This document shows positions 10,145 through 22,878 of a stretch of DNA of 64,000 nt, piece after piece. How positions within the stretch are numbered: the stretch's first letter is position 1; every line of letters begins with the position of its first letter. The stretch spans positions 11,448,574 to 11,512,573 of the forward strand of contig CM077658.1 in NCBI GenBank assembly GCA_039707465.1. The letters are read 5' to 3'. The stretch is from Rhabdophis nuchalis. Its lineage: Eukaryota; Chordata; Lepidosauria; Squamata; Natricidae. A program made the translations under genes and the position numbers. A model generated the notes under the pieces. It was not told where the DNA came from. It did no database searches and saw nothing but the letters and a program-made list of their open reading frames with translations.

Positions 10145-10640
10145 GAATGAAATGAATGAACTTTTATTTGTATACCGCTCCCTCTCCCCGAAGGGACTCG
10201 GGGCGGTGCACAGGGGATTATAAAACATACAAACATAAAACAATATAAATATCTAAAATCAGATTAAACTACTATAACCCTGCGCTAAAACCTAAAATCC
10301 TAAAACACTAAAAAAAAACTAAAAACCCAATTAAGAATTTAAATATACAGACTGGAGGCAGGAAAGATAGATTAGGCCAGGCCGGCCTGCTGCAAGAAAT
10401 AAGTTTTGAGCTTTCGGCGGAAGGAGCGGAGGTCCGGAGTTGTTCTGAGGTCGGGGGGTAGGTCGTTCCATAGAATAGGGCCTGCGACAGAGAAGGCCCT
10501 TCCCCTGGGAGTCGCCCACTGGCATTGCCTAGTGGACGGCACCCGGAGAAGTCCCTCTCTGTGCGAGCGAATCGGTCGAAGGGATGTATGGGGAAGTATG
10601 CGATCTCGCAGATAGCTAGGTCCCGTGCTAGGTCCCGTGA
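10145..10640 (-). mobile_element. L2 LINE 3' end
   Basis: A minus-strand 103-aa frame (10372-10683) carries the L2 C-terminal block: GPSYLRDRILPHTSLRPIRS, FSVAGPILWNDLPPDLRTT, LKTYFLQQAGLA. The 3' UTR at the left reads CTCCCCGAAGGGACTCGGGG on the plus strand, ending in a (GAAT)n-like tail near 10145. It is 5'-truncated at about 10640. Confidence 0.9.
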
Positions 10641-11106
10641 CTTCTTTGTTATTTTTGCAGTTCATGAGTTGCATAGTAGTCACCTCCAGCAGTTCAGGAC
10701 TGCCATGCTGCTAAGCCAGCCATGCTTCTCTAGGTGCCAGTCTGCCATACACAACAGGCAGGAAGAAGCTGTAGAGTGATAACGAGAGAGATATAGCAGA
10801 AGGGGAATTGAAAGCACTCATCATGATGTCCCATGAGAGCCACCAGCCATTCTAAGGTCACTCCATAAGAATGCAGTACCACCCAGCCCATGCAGCCAGG
10901 AATTGTTACCAAAACAACTTATTTGAATGCCATTGGACAGTCAAATCTAACTAAGGGGGGAAGGAGGGAAAGGGGAAAAGTTAACTAGATGCTTTGGGTG
11001 TGAAATTTCAGATCTGAATTTGCTACTCAGTAACCACAATGGCTGATAGGTGTCCAAAGATGTACCTACATAGCCATTGGGGGAAAAAAGAAAAGAAACT
11101 CAGTTT
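10641..11106. other. No recognised gene or repeat
   Basis: Short single-copy-like gap between two L2 copies. Confidence 0.4.
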
Positions 11107-11613
11107 GAAATAATAATAATAATTTTAATTTATAACCCGCTCTCTCTCCCCGAAGGGACTTGAGGCGGGGCACAGGGAATTAAAAATCCAATTAAAACCA
11201 TAAACGGAATACAAAGTTAAAAACAAATTAAACTGGCCCTGCGCTAAAAACCCCTATAAAATTAAAACTATCCCTAAAAACCCTTAAAACAATTGAAAAC
11301 AATTTAAATTACCCTAGGCCGGCAAGCAGAAGAAGTGTGTTTTTAGTTTCTGTCGGAAGGAGTGAAGGTCCGTGGTTGTTCTGATTTCGGGGGGAAGGTA
11401 GTTCCAGAGGGTCGGGCCCACCACAGAGAAGGCCCTTCCCCTGGGCATCACCCGCTGGCATAGCCTAGTGGACGGCACCCAGAGAAGTCCCGCTCTGTGG
11501 GAGCGAATCGGCCGCAGGGATGTATGGGGCAGAATGCGATCCCGCAGATAGCTAGGTCCCGTGCCATGGAGCGCTTTGAAGATGATAACCAACACCTTGA
11601 AATATCTCCCCAT
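11107..11613 (-). mobile_element. L2 LINE 3' end
   Basis: The copy has an (ATA)n tail at about 11108-11125, then CTCCCCGAAGGGACTTGAGG. A minus-strand 99-aa frame reads ALHGTGPSYLRDRILPHTSL and FSVVGPTLWNYLPPEIRTTT. The 5' truncation point is about 11613. It is the same subfamily as the 12.0-13.4 kb copy. Confidence 0.9.
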
Positions 11614-11639
11614 GGTGTCTTCTCATGAAGTGTGGAAAT

Positions 11640-11822
11640 TGGGAAGCCAAAGAGGACAGCCCTAAAAGTTCTTTTTCAGGAGGCAACTGGACTTTCTTCA
11701 GCTCTGACTGCACGGTCCAGTCAGAGCTACTTGGATGAGAAGCAAAACGTCTTCAAAGAAAGAAGAAGAAAGTCCAGCTGAAAGTCCACCTCCTGAAACA
11801 GCAAATTTGGAACAAACATGAC
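11640..11822 (+). mobile_element. Penelope-like tail, left part (interrupted)
   Basis: The block CTACTTGGATGAGAAGCAAA, ACGTCTTC, then AAGAAAGTCCAGCTGAAAGT matches the tail at 40.33-40.47 kb. An inverted partial copy lies at 11.67-11.74 kb (GGCAACTGGACTTTCTTCAG), so two arms face each other, as in the 39.7-40.5 kb locus. The tail breaks off at AACATGAC and resumes at 13485 with ACCATGACCCAGATGACTGA. Confidence 0.55.
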
Positions 11823-11975
11823 CAGTGGTGGGTTCCCATCATCCGAACTGGTAGTGGTTTGGCGGCTTTGGTAGCTGAAACTGGCAGTGACCCAGGCCTA
11901 CCACGCCCTTGAACCAGTTCTCCAGAGAGTGCCATAGGTGCCGCCATCTTGTTTTTCTCTTCTGCACATGGGCAG

Positions 11976-13406
<1,431 letters not shown>

Positions 13407-13492
13407 ACATGCGCATGCAACATGCATCAAGCGCACAAGGCCCACGATCAAACCCTCAGTAGTGCTTGCTGGAACCTATCCCTGACCATGAC

Positions 13493-13535
13493 CCAGATGA
13501 CTGAGAATCTCAATAGACCAAAGAGGAAATAAAAC
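13493..13535 (+). mobile_element. Penelope-like tail, right part
   Basis: CAGATGACTGAGAATCTCAA continues the tail broken off at 11822, as seen by comparison with 40.4 kb and with bases 1-60 (GGACTGAGCATCTCC). Confidence 0.5.
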
Positions 13536-14820
13536 ACTGAACCTACGATGGTCCAATCACTTTCCACACAATTCTTGGCATTCCCACAGCTGTGTTAAAA
13601 CAAGGACATCACCCATGAACAAAAATATCTTTTCCACTGAAACATTTTCCAAATCAAGTTTACTTTGATCAAATTGAGAGGGGAAATTGAGGGCGCAGAC
13701 AGAAATAACCGAAGACTGATGCTGCTGGGACTTCAACTATCTATCTTCATGATTGTTTAGTGAAGACAAGTTAGATCAGCCAATTATAAAATTCCATAAT
13801 GAGCAATACCAACTGACGGAAAATAAAACCGAATTCCTAGCAGCCATATTTTCAATTGCAAACATGTTGTGAATTTGTAACGGGTGTTTTTGCTCCTTAT
13901 TTTATAATGTTGCGTCTGAAGTTTTCTTGAACTCATTCTGTCATCTGACCAAAGTGTGCCATAACTAGTATTCAGCATCCTCGAAGGCCAAAAGCCTACT
14001 TATTTTGCAATCACTCACTGTTGCAAAATATTCAGGTTCTCCCTCCCTCTAACTGGTGCGCTACATCCCCAGGAGAAAACACAACAAATACTTTAGAAAC
14101 ACATTTCTAAGAATAAGAGATTTGTGTCTTAATCATAATAACATCCAATTACATCACCTGCCTATGTATCTGGGGGATAACAAGCCGTTATCTGTTGTCT
14201 GCATATGTGTATTACTGACTAATATATCCTTTAACCATAGACATTTATTCTGTCCCATTTGGCACTCTTCCCTTAATTAAGTGAACAGATGTGGTCATAT
14301 TTTGAGCTCTGCTTGGTGAGAGACAGATGCTATTCTCTGGCTTGGATGTATTTTTCCACTGGAAACATCTGGATCTGTGGCTCAATTCCATTTTGCTATT
14401 TCTCACTTAAATTTCCTATTCAGATCTTTCTTAATTAACCATTTCTGAATTTTTTCATGGAATTGATTGTCTAAGAAATTTCTTCCGCCCATTGTTCTTA
14501 GGAGAGAGTGAATAAAACTTAGAATTTCTTCCTCTGCTCCTTATTTACAAAGAAAATAATGTTTTGATTGAGTAATATAATATTCAGGAAGTTGTGTAGT
14601 TTAGTACTTTTGAAAACCCAATTTAAGTTACTTTCAATGATTTAAAGTAGAGGTTAAAAGGATGTTGGAAAAGTGAATATTCATAGTTTACTTTCCAATT
14701 TCATATGCCACAATCAGGAACAGTCTTCTTCCATTTTGGCACTCTGTAGACAAATAGTTCACCTCCTCCATAATTCTTTATTGCTGAATTCCAAACAATG
14801 GAAGGGCATCCAAATTTCGA
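13536..14820. other. No recognised gene; single-copy-like
   Basis: AT-rich sequence with TTAATTAA-type runs near 14.27-14.45 kb and no recognisable coding or repeat structure. Confidence 0.4.
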
Positions 14821-14821
14821 A

Positions 14822-15073
14822 TATAATAATAGCACTAGCAATAGCACTTAGACTTATACACCGCTTCATAGTGGTTTATAGCCCTCTCTAAGTGGTTTAC
14901 AGAATCAGCCTATTGCCCCAACAATTTGGGTCCCCATATTACCAACCTTGGAAGGATGGAAGGTTGCGTCAACCTTGAGCCTGGTGAGATTCGATCTGAC
15001 AAACTGCTGGCAGCCAGTGATCAGCAGAAATAGCCTGCAGTACTGCACTCCAGCCACTGCACCACCACAGCTC
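14822..15073 (-). mobile_element. tRNA-derived SINE family B
   Basis: Tail AGCAATAGCACTTAGACTTA is at the left. Body GTTTACAGAATCAGCCTATT is followed by the right-end tRNA-like head (CCACTGCACCACCAC; minus strand GTGGTGGTGCAGTGG). The copy is full length. Confidence 0.85.
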
Positions 15074-15745
15074 ATAAGTAGGATTATTTCCAATGAAAAT
15101 CAGTGAATCCTTGAATTCTATGTCAAATTAGAGTTTATTCTGTTTTTCTCAGTTGACAATATGTGTTGATATTATTGTTTTGGTTTGGCTTGTTACATAT
15201 CTATCATGCTTGGTGGCCCAAAACTGTCTTTTTGGAAAAGGGCCATGGTAAAGTTTCCTTCTTTGGGGTCTTATTGAAGAGTTGGAAGCCAAGAAGCCAG
15301 CAGAGCAGTAGGGAGATGGTATTCGATGATTAGGAAATTTACACCTACCCCGGTATCTGTGTAAGAAAAGTCTGTGCCAAAACCCTGATATTTTCTTCTC
15401 CTTTGAAAATTAATTGGAGAGAGATTTATCTCTCCTATCACATTGAAGGTGAATGATTAAAAAGCTGTACTCCTTAGCCCAGTAATAGCAATTATGGGGA
15501 AATGGGGATAATAGCCTGCATTAATAGCAGTAGTTACATCACTAATCTCTGTATAATGCATCACACTGAAGTTCTGTTTTTATTTTTTTTAAAGAAGATG
15601 GATGAGTTAACCAGGCTCCGCCCATTGCTTCTTAAAATGCAGTTGTGGGGCTATTCTCATTCCAATTAAGCAGTGGGGAGATTCAGTTTGCATACCATAG
15701 AAAAACTGTATCAGTAACCCATCACTAATATTAGCAGCATGGATG
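15074..15745. other. No recognised gene or repeat
   Basis: Single-copy-like sequence between SINE family B and a TA-flanked element. Confidence 0.4.
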
Positions 15746-15747
15746 TA

Positions 15748-15983
15748 CCTTGTTTCCCTGAAAATAAGCCAAGGTCTTATTTTCTTTTGACCCCCGAAAT
15801 AAGCACTTGGCCTTATTTTCAAGGAGGTCTTATTATTTTTGAGGTGCAGGAGGTGGCGAGTGTGGTCATCTCATGACTGCTGCTGTGTTGCAATCTTTTC
15901 AGGGAGGGCTTTTTTTAGTGCATGCGCTCAAAAGCCCAGTTGGGCTTATTATCCAGGGAGGTCTTATTTTCAGGAAAACAGGA
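15748..15983. mobile_element. TA-flanked miniature element (second copy)
   Basis: The ends CCTTGTTTCCCTGAAAATAAG and, inverted, CTTATTTTCAGGAAAACAGGA are flanked by TA at 15746-15747 and 15984-15985. The interior resembles the 5040-5270 copy in opposite orientation (GCATGCGCTCAAAAGCCCA). It is non-coding. Confidence 0.65.
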
Positions 15984-15987
15984 TATG

Positions 15988-16062
15988 CATACATGCCTAT
16001 ACTCTCAGAGTGACTCTGGGCATTGTACACTAAGAACATTAAAAACGTCTTTAAAAAGCCAT
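15988..16062 (-). mobile_element. Old LINE 3' tail remnant
   Basis: CTCTCAGAGTGACTCTGGGC then 'attgtacactaagaacattaaaaac' resembles the degenerate L2-type tail at 5.28 kb. Confidence 0.35.
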
Positions 16063-17330
16063 GCAAAATATTGATTTTGATACTTTCAGAAGTGGATTAC
16101 CGCATTTTAATGGGAGACCGCTCAAAAATGCCAAGATGGTTTGCGACACTGGGTTGTTGAAGAAATAACCAAGCAAAATCAAATTTCTACCACTTCCCTG
16201 TTATTTCCAATAGGACTACATGGATGTGTACATACTGTAAAATCATGGGAAATTAAGCTGGATTTGAAGGATATTTTACCTTTAAGATCCACCACAGTGT
16301 TGCAGATATAATAAAATAAAGTTCCAAGATACATAATCAGACAATTTACAAAAACCAAAGATGAGAAAAGCCCTGGAGCATTATAATTTAAAGGATATGC
16401 ATGCCAGCATGATGAATACATACAATAAAATTAACCTTTCATCCTAGTTTGAAAATACACCATACTAATAGATGAGAATGTAGGAAATTATGTGATTAAA
16501 CACTGATGTACGGTGCTTGAGTAGTTACCATCCTTTTTCATGTACACATAGTTACATTCCTTAAAAATATCTTATATTTAATTTTATTAAAATAAGAGTG
16601 CCTAATTAAGATCTGGCATTTTAAAAGTGTTCTTTGTTCTAATCTGGGATATGGCTGCAATTTCACTGCCGCTTCTGGAAGAAAAGAAAAATCTAAATTA
16701 AAATGAGTAATATGTACTTACATTACAGCATAACATGAATTTACATAGATTCTATTCACAATAGTGAATGCAACTCATCTCAAAAATCACCAGTACTCAA
16801 GAGTTCTATATAAATATAACAGTCCTTTAATAGAATTATTCTGAAATTGGTACACTTATAGCTGAACACTTGATTGTTTCTTCTTGAGTGACAAGCAAAA
16901 GTGTATAGAACTAAATGCACATTCACTTGGACTTAAATAGTTTATTATTTGGGTTACTTAAACATATACAATGTTTAGATTATAATGTATCGATTAAATA
17001 AAAGCAAAATAATGTCTGACATCATGCTTAGTATTAAATGAGAAGAAGAGAGGAGGGGAGGGGAAGGGAGGGGAAGGAAGGGAAGGTTAGAGGAGAGGAA
17101 AAGAGGGGAGAGGAGAGAAGACAGAGTTCTGTCTACTTAGTGTAGTTAACTAGATGTTATTTTGTGGGGTTTAAACCCTCTATGGAGAATTAAATTCACA
17201 GGCTTTGAAATTTTAGATGATTATGAACAGTCTGGAAACTATCTATCAGAGCACTATGAATGTTACTTTATGCTTAATTACCATGTGAATTTGCGACAGA
17301 TATACTTGGGGTTTACTTAAGGCCAGATTC
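16063..17330. other. No recognised gene; AT-rich, with a GGA-rich tract
   Basis: Single-copy-like AT-rich DNA. A purine-only (GGGAA/GAGGG)n tract occupies about 17041-17120. Confidence 0.45.
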
Positions 17331-17625
17331 TAAGCACTGAGAGTTGACCCCTCCTACGGTCACATGACTGAACTTTGGGCGCTCAACAACCAGGCTGTAT
17401 TTACACCTGTTTGCCATGGTCACATTTTACAACGGTTTTGGCAGAAAACAGCAGTTACAATACTTCCAGCTATCAGCAAAGCTACGCACCTAGCAAACCA
17501 TTGGTGGCCACAATGACCACAAAAAAAGTGCTAAAATCAGATTGGATGATGTGTTTTACAACTGTCTCTATTTATGATCATAGTGGGCAGGCTCTGTTAT
17601 GGTTGTAAATTGAAGACTACCTGAA
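17331..17625 (+). repeat. Diverged repeat ending 'gaagactacctg'
   Basis: The end GTTGTAAATTGAAGACTACC and interior GGTCACATGACTGAACTTTG resemble the repeats at 0.67-0.81 and 60.25-60.43 kb. It is an old copy and non-coding. Confidence 0.45.
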
Positions 17626-18437
17626 TGTCAAGTTCCCATGCATGGGATGTTCATGTGTTTCTCTTTTGCAGGAAATCATGTCTGGAACATCAGTGCTTAA
17701 CTCTTTTGTTCTACATTCTGGGGGGAAAAAGAAATTAAAGCCATTTCCCAGGCCCTGTACCTTAACAAAGGTAGTTTTAAAAGGGGAAGATTCCAAGATT
17801 TTGAACCGTAACCTTTGATTACTTGACATTAAACTAGATTAATACATCTCCATGGGAATTTTGCTTTCCTGGGCAGACTTTGCTCTCGGGTACTTGACAA
17901 TAGCTAAGTGTCGTTGGTTCCTATTTCACAGTTTCTGTAATGACTGGCTGCACAGACCCAAATATTGCCAGTCGAGATATTCAGGTCAAATGTTTTCCTG
18001 AGGGGAAAAATGTGCACACACATATACAATTCTGATTTTGGAAATATTCATTTTTAGCACTCTGATTTCCCTGATGAAGCTCTCTCCCCTCCCATCCATT
18101 TTAAGTTAAACCTGAATTGACTGTTGTTTATAATAAAATGTTTTTTTTTTAAAAAAAATAAGTGTGTGTATGTGTGTAACACAGCATTTCTAATATAATC
18201 CCTATAATATCCCATTGCAGTGTTCCAAATATTTTAGGTTTAGATATTCAGGTCAAGTATTTTCCTTGGGCTATAGAGGTAGGACTGTGCTTTTCTGGAT
18301 GATGTTGATTTTTCTCATTTCTAGATCGATCACTAATCCAAGCCAATCAAAGTTCATATAGTCACTGAAATAATACTATGATGTGGCATAGCTAATTACT
18401 TGAAAATGTCCAATGGAAAAACATAAATATCTAGTTT
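17626..18437. other. No recognised gene or repeat
   Basis: Single-copy-like sequence with an A/T homopolymer patch near 18.14 kb. Confidence 0.4.
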
Positions 18438-18832
18438 AATGAAAAGAAGGACTAGGGGAGATATGATAGCAGTGTTCCGATATCTCAGGGGTTGCCACAA
18501 AGAACAGGGAGTCAAGCTATTCTCCAAAGCACCTGAGGGCTGGACAAGAAGCAATGGGTGGAAACTAATCAAGGAGAAAAACAACTTAGAACTAAGGAGA
18601 CATTTCCTGACAGTTAGAACAATTAACCTCTGGAACAACTTGCCTCCAAAAGTCCACACTGGACGTTTTTAAGATGATGTTGGATAACCATTTGTCTGAA
18701 GTGGTGTAGGGTTTAAGTCTTTCAAGTTTTTCAAGATCCTTTTCAACTTTGTTATTCTATTCTATTCTATTCTATTCTATTCTATTCTATTCTACTCTAC
18801 TCTACTCTACTCCATTCTATTCCATTCTAAGG
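18438..18832 (+). mobile_element. CR1 (L3-type) LINE 3' end with (ATTCT)n tail
   Basis: A 77-aa frame reads MKRRTRGDMIAVFRYLRGCH, then KLFSKAPEGW, RRHFLTVRTINLWNNLPPK: the CR1 ORF2 C-terminus. A small deletion removes the 'NAPTLEVF' segment. The tail grows into (ATTCT)n/(ACTCT)n at about 18753-18832. Confidence 0.9.
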
Positions 18833-19432
18833 TTTTATTTCATTTTTGTTTTGTAGTAAATGAAATTTTAGGAAAGACAATTCACGTTGGCTGAGTTTTA
18901 ATCTCCACTTTAAACTAAGGGCTGGAATCAAATGACTGCCTATTTAAAAATTGGGTCATGGTATGCATTCATTATTTTGTTGTCTACTTTCTAAAATACA
19001 CAGAGGTTTTTCCACATTATGAAGGAAGTTACTCTATTTGCTATTTGGGCTTTGTAGGTATTGTCAGCCACATAAGTTATTTATATTTCAGAAAACACCA
19101 GAGGAGGATATATTTATCTCTTGCATTAAGATTCAGGAAGTTTGTTTAGTTTTGGCTTGGCTTCGGGGCAAAACCAAGTAAGACATGCTTCCCCAAGATA
19201 ATTTGTTTCCTAATTGCTATTCGCTTGCTAAAATACAATTAAAGCTATTGCCCTGATATTAACATCAACATCTTGATTGCCTTATAGAAATATGAATATG
19301 TATTCTTTTCCTGTTCATAAATCTTTCTCACTAACTTTTCTCGGAACATCCAAATCTTAATTAAGGGGAAATCTTTCATCTCTTTGAACAAAAATTTTAA
19401 GGAAAAGCATCCTGAGAGTTTTCTCAGTTGCA
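18833..19432. other. No recognised gene or repeat
   Basis: AT-rich single-copy-like sequence before the BovB copy. Confidence 0.4.
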
Positions 19433-19497
19433 ATGTATGGCTGTGAAAGTTGGACCATAAGAAAGGCTGAGTGCCAAAGAATTGAGGTCTTGGAACT

Positions 19498-19949
19498 ATT
19501 ATTTATTTATTATTTATTTATTTGGATTTATTGACTCGGAGACTCGGAGAGGTGTACAGGAATTTAAGAACATATACATATACCAAATTATAAATAAATT
19601 AAAACTAAATTAAATGTTTTACCCTGTGTTAAAAAGTACCTTGTTTAAATTTATATCGTAAAAACCCAATTGGTAATATTTACTAAAACTAGGCTGGTAT
19701 GGTAGGTTAGGCCAGGCCGGCCTGCTGGAAAAGATGGGTCTTTAATTGTTGACGGAAGGAGCGGAGGTCCGTGATAGATCTAAGTCCGGGGGGTAGGTCA
19801 TTCCAGAGGGTTGGGCCCACCATAGAGAAGGCCCTTCCCCTGGATGCCGCCTGTTGCCATTGCCAGGTGGACGGCACCCGGAGAAGGCCCTCTCTGTGTG
19901 AGCGAATCGGTCGAAGGGATGTGTGGGGTAGGATACGATCACGCAGATA
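19498..19949 (-). mobile_element. L2 LINE nested in BovB
   Basis: A (TTTA)n tail is at the left, then GACTCGGAGACTCGGAGAGG, and minus-strand L2 C-terminal coding (FSVVGPTLWNDLPP-like, with breaks). It stops at the point where BovB sequence resumes, giving clear younger-in-older order. Confidence 0.88.
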
Positions 19950-20193
19950 TGGTGCTGGAGAAGACCCCTGTGAGTCCCTTGGACTGCAAGGAGATCAAAC
20001 TGGTCAATCCTAGAGGAGATCAGTTTGATTGCTCTTTAGAAGGCCAGATCCTGAAGATGAAATGCAAATACTTTGGCCATCTAATGAGAAGGAAGGACTC
20101 ACTGGAGAAGAGCCTCATGCTGGGAAAGATTGAAGGCAAAGGAAGAAAGGGACAACAGAGAATGAGGTGGCTGGATGGAGTCACCAAAGCAGT

Positions 20194-20264
20194 AGGTGTT
20201 TTTAGTTTAGTTTAGTTTTAATTCGATTTATATCCCGCCCTTCTCCACGAAGGACCCAGGACGG
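20194..20264 (-). mobile_element. Short L2 3'-end insert in BovB
   Basis: The insert TTTATATCCCGCCCTTCTCC plus ACGAAGGACCCAGGACGG is the extreme 3' UTR of the second L2 subfamily (as at 22.9 and 47.1 kb). It is only about 70 bp and sits exactly between two contiguous BovB parts. Confidence 0.8.
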
Positions 20265-20365
20265 CGTGAGCTTGAATGGTGTCCAGAGGATGGTAGAGGA
20301 CAGATAGGCCTGGAGGAATGTTCTCCATGGGGTTGCAATGGGTCAGACATGACTTCACAACTAAC

Positions 20366-20900
20366 AACAAATCCTTGATGGGAAATAAATTTTAAGTCTA
20401 GACTACAATTTCTAGAGGTGCCATTGTAGAGAGAAAAAAGGGACATGTTATGCAAAGGATGCTATTCTTAACCTTTTCCTCTTTAATCCAAACAGTTCTG
20501 GTTTTACAAATTTGATTCAGACTTTTCCAAATCAACTTCCTGCTTTTTGTACAAATTGGAATAAAAATTATGAAAGGCACGCTGAATAGTCTCTTTATCT
20601 GTTAACATGAGAACACTGATGCAGGCTTCAGTTCCTAAATGAGCTGTGCCTTTAAAATAGATGGATTTTACATTTTGCCAAAATTTGGTACAAGGAACTT
20701 AAATTAATTCCATCACTAATGCAGTTATAACATGATCTAGCAGAAATATTCCACTATTTAATCAATCAAAACCAATCAATAAGAATGTTTTTTATCAGTC
20801 TAAAGCAACCCTACAAAGGATGAAAAAATAATGTTTAAATAAGTAATGTTTACAATTTGGGAATTTTCTTCAATATCATCATCACCATCTTCTTCATCAT
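20366..20900. other. No recognised gene or repeat
   Basis: AT-rich single-copy-like stretch ending in a (CATCAT)n patch near 20.88 kb. Confidence 0.4.
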
Positions 20901-20909
20901 CATCTAGGG

Positions 20910-21036
20910 CTGGGGTCTCCAACCTTTGCAACTTTAAGTCTGAAGGACTTCAGCTCCCAGACTTCTCCAGCCAGCTTTGGAGAAGCTTTGGACTTCAGCT
21001 CTCCAGACTTAAAGTTGCAAAGGTTGGAGACCCCTG
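20910..21036. mobile_element. Palindromic hAT-type miniature element
   Basis: Outer arms of 31 bp (GGGGTCTCCAACCTTTGCAA onward) are perfectly inverted. The ends CTGGGGTCTCC / GGAGACCCCTG are flanked by ATCTAGGG at 20902-20909 and 21037-21044, an exact 8-bp TSD. The inner part is a decayed palindrome. It has the same 127-bp length and related interior (GGACTTCAGCTCCCAGA) as 63375-63501. Confidence 0.85.
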
Positions 21037-21044
21037 ATCTAGGG

Positions 21045-21390
21045 GACTAGAGGTCACATGATAGCAGTGTTCTGATATCTCAGGGGTTGCCACAAAGAAG
21101 AGGGAGTCAAACTATTCTCCAAAGCACCTGTAGGTAGGACAAGAAGCAATGGGTGGAAACTAATCAACGAGAGAAGCAACTTAGAACTGAGGAGAAATTT
21201 CCTGACAGTAAGAACAATTAATCAGTGGAACAACTTGCCTCCAGAAGTTGTGAATTCTCCAATACTGGAAGTTTTTAAGAAGAGATTGGACAACCATTTG
21301 TCTGAAATAGTTTAGGGTTTCCTGTCTGAGCAGGGGGTTGGACTAAAAGACCTGCAAGGTCCCTTCCAACTCTGTTATGTTATCTCTACC
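21045..21390 (+). mobile_element. CR1 (L3-type) LINE 3' end
   Basis: Begins in the 'GDMIAVFRYLRGCH' coding segment (ATGATAGCAGTGTTCTGATA), continues through RRNFLTVRTINQWNNLPPEV, and ends with CCTTCCAACTCTGTTATG. Stop codons break the frame. It lies immediately right of the palindromic element. Confidence 0.85.
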
Positions 21391-22878
21391 GTTATATTTA
21401 GTTAAACCTTCCTAAGTTGAATGCCGTTAAGGTGTAGACTACGTTCCAATAAATATATACCACCACAGCCTTCAGCATCAGAAAGTATCATACCAAGGAA
21501 GCATTCTCAAAAGGAACAGTTCAAAGAACAGAGACTTCTTGCACTGCAACTACCAAATTTGTTATTGCATAGGTTTTTCTGGGTTACAGAACCTTTTATT
21601 AGCTGGATGTATAATAGCCCTGAGACAAACAGAAATCCAGTTATCACTCTGGAAAATTGCAAATGTAATAAAAATAGTGTTTTAATATAGAATCAGCCAC
21701 AGCACTCACAGAGAAATAGATAAAACACTTTGCATTTTAGCTGCAAAGGATACACCCCAGCTGGTAGCAAAAATATATATTGAGGTCCAAAACATTTGGA
21801 TGAAACCCTATTGCTTAACCTTGGAGTTTATTAACCTTCTCAGTTACATCTGCCCATTGTCTGCATGTCTCTAAAACTCCAGGTACACCCATGCGGCCTT
21901 AGTGATGCTGGTGTCCAATTCTCTTCTTTGATGAAGTCATCATTCCATCCTGACAGGCTTCCAAGCCCCACTCTCATAGTTATTTGGTTTTTATGGCACG
22001 GAAGGTGCCTCCCACCCCTCATTTCCTTGCAGAGAATGCAGGGACGTCCTGCTGTGTTTACATATGAATTTTCTCTCTTTAGTGTAATTTGACACTGAGT
22101 ACGTTTCTAGGTATGAAATACAGTATCAATAAATTGGAGCATGGGCTCCAGTGAGTTGTTTGCTCCATAATGGCTTCCATCATTTGTACTTGGCTCAAAT
22201 TAATTTGTGAATGTCTTGGATAATTATTCTCCACAATAAAACCCTACATTTGAAATATCAAGTTGCAGACTTTTAAAAATGATTTCAAACAGCCTCCCCT
22301 AGTTAAAATGATCCAAACTGATATCAAAGAGGATCGAAACTGATATCTTTTCCATCCTTAAAAAACCAAAACCACAATAAAATCTAGGATGTTTATTATA
22401 ACCTCGTTCTGAAATGCTTTGCATCTCATTAAAGGCATGGCAAAAATTTCTCAAAAGCCATAGAAAACAAATGGCAGTTCGCAGAACCTTTTACAAAGAC
22501 TTATCTACTGCTTTTTAGTTTTGTGAGTGGCCTTCTCATCGGTCAAAGTCTTTAGAAAATGGCTACTATCAGAAGAATTTTGTGGATGAAAGGAGTGATT
22601 AGTGTTAAAGCTTTTTTTTTTCCTGTTGCTGTCAGTGAAATGAAAGAGAAGTGTCAAAAGTTTGATAAATAAAATGATAAGAATGAAAAAAAGGAGAAGG
22701 ATGAGAAGGAAGGAAGGAATTATTTTTCTCTGCTTCTAAAAAAAATGTCTTTCAAAGACTCTTTTCCTAGAAAACATGGTGGAATGCAACCCTTTGCTAT
22801 TTCTCTGCCTACAAATAGGTTCTCAAAATTCTTTATTCTATTTGGCCACAAATTAATATCAAGATAATGTTTTTGAAT
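21391..22878. other. Long single-copy-like stretch; no recognised gene
   Basis: About 1.5 kb without recognisable repeats apart from A-rich and GGAA patches near 22.68 kb. The part at 22.13-22.25 kb (GGCTCAAATTAATTTGTGAA) is a weak candidate for conserved non-coding sequence. Confidence 0.35.

Larger units (their letters stand above)
19433..20365 (+). mobile_element. BovB (RTE) LINE 3' end, split by two L2 pieces
   Basis: BovB segments lie at about 19433-19497, 19950-20193 and 20265-20365. The translated parts read as the BovB C-terminus: 'YGCESWTIRKAECQRIEVLEL'-type residues at the left, then CSLEGQILKMKCKYFGHLMR, DSLEKSLMLGKIEGKGRKG, RMRWLDGVTKAVG. The end is ATGACTTCACAACTAACAAC. An L2 copy separates 'gaactat' from 'atggtgctggagaagac', and a small L2 tail separates 'gcagtaggtgt' from 'gtgagcttgaatgg'. 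It is 5'-truncated and dead. Confidence 0.9.
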
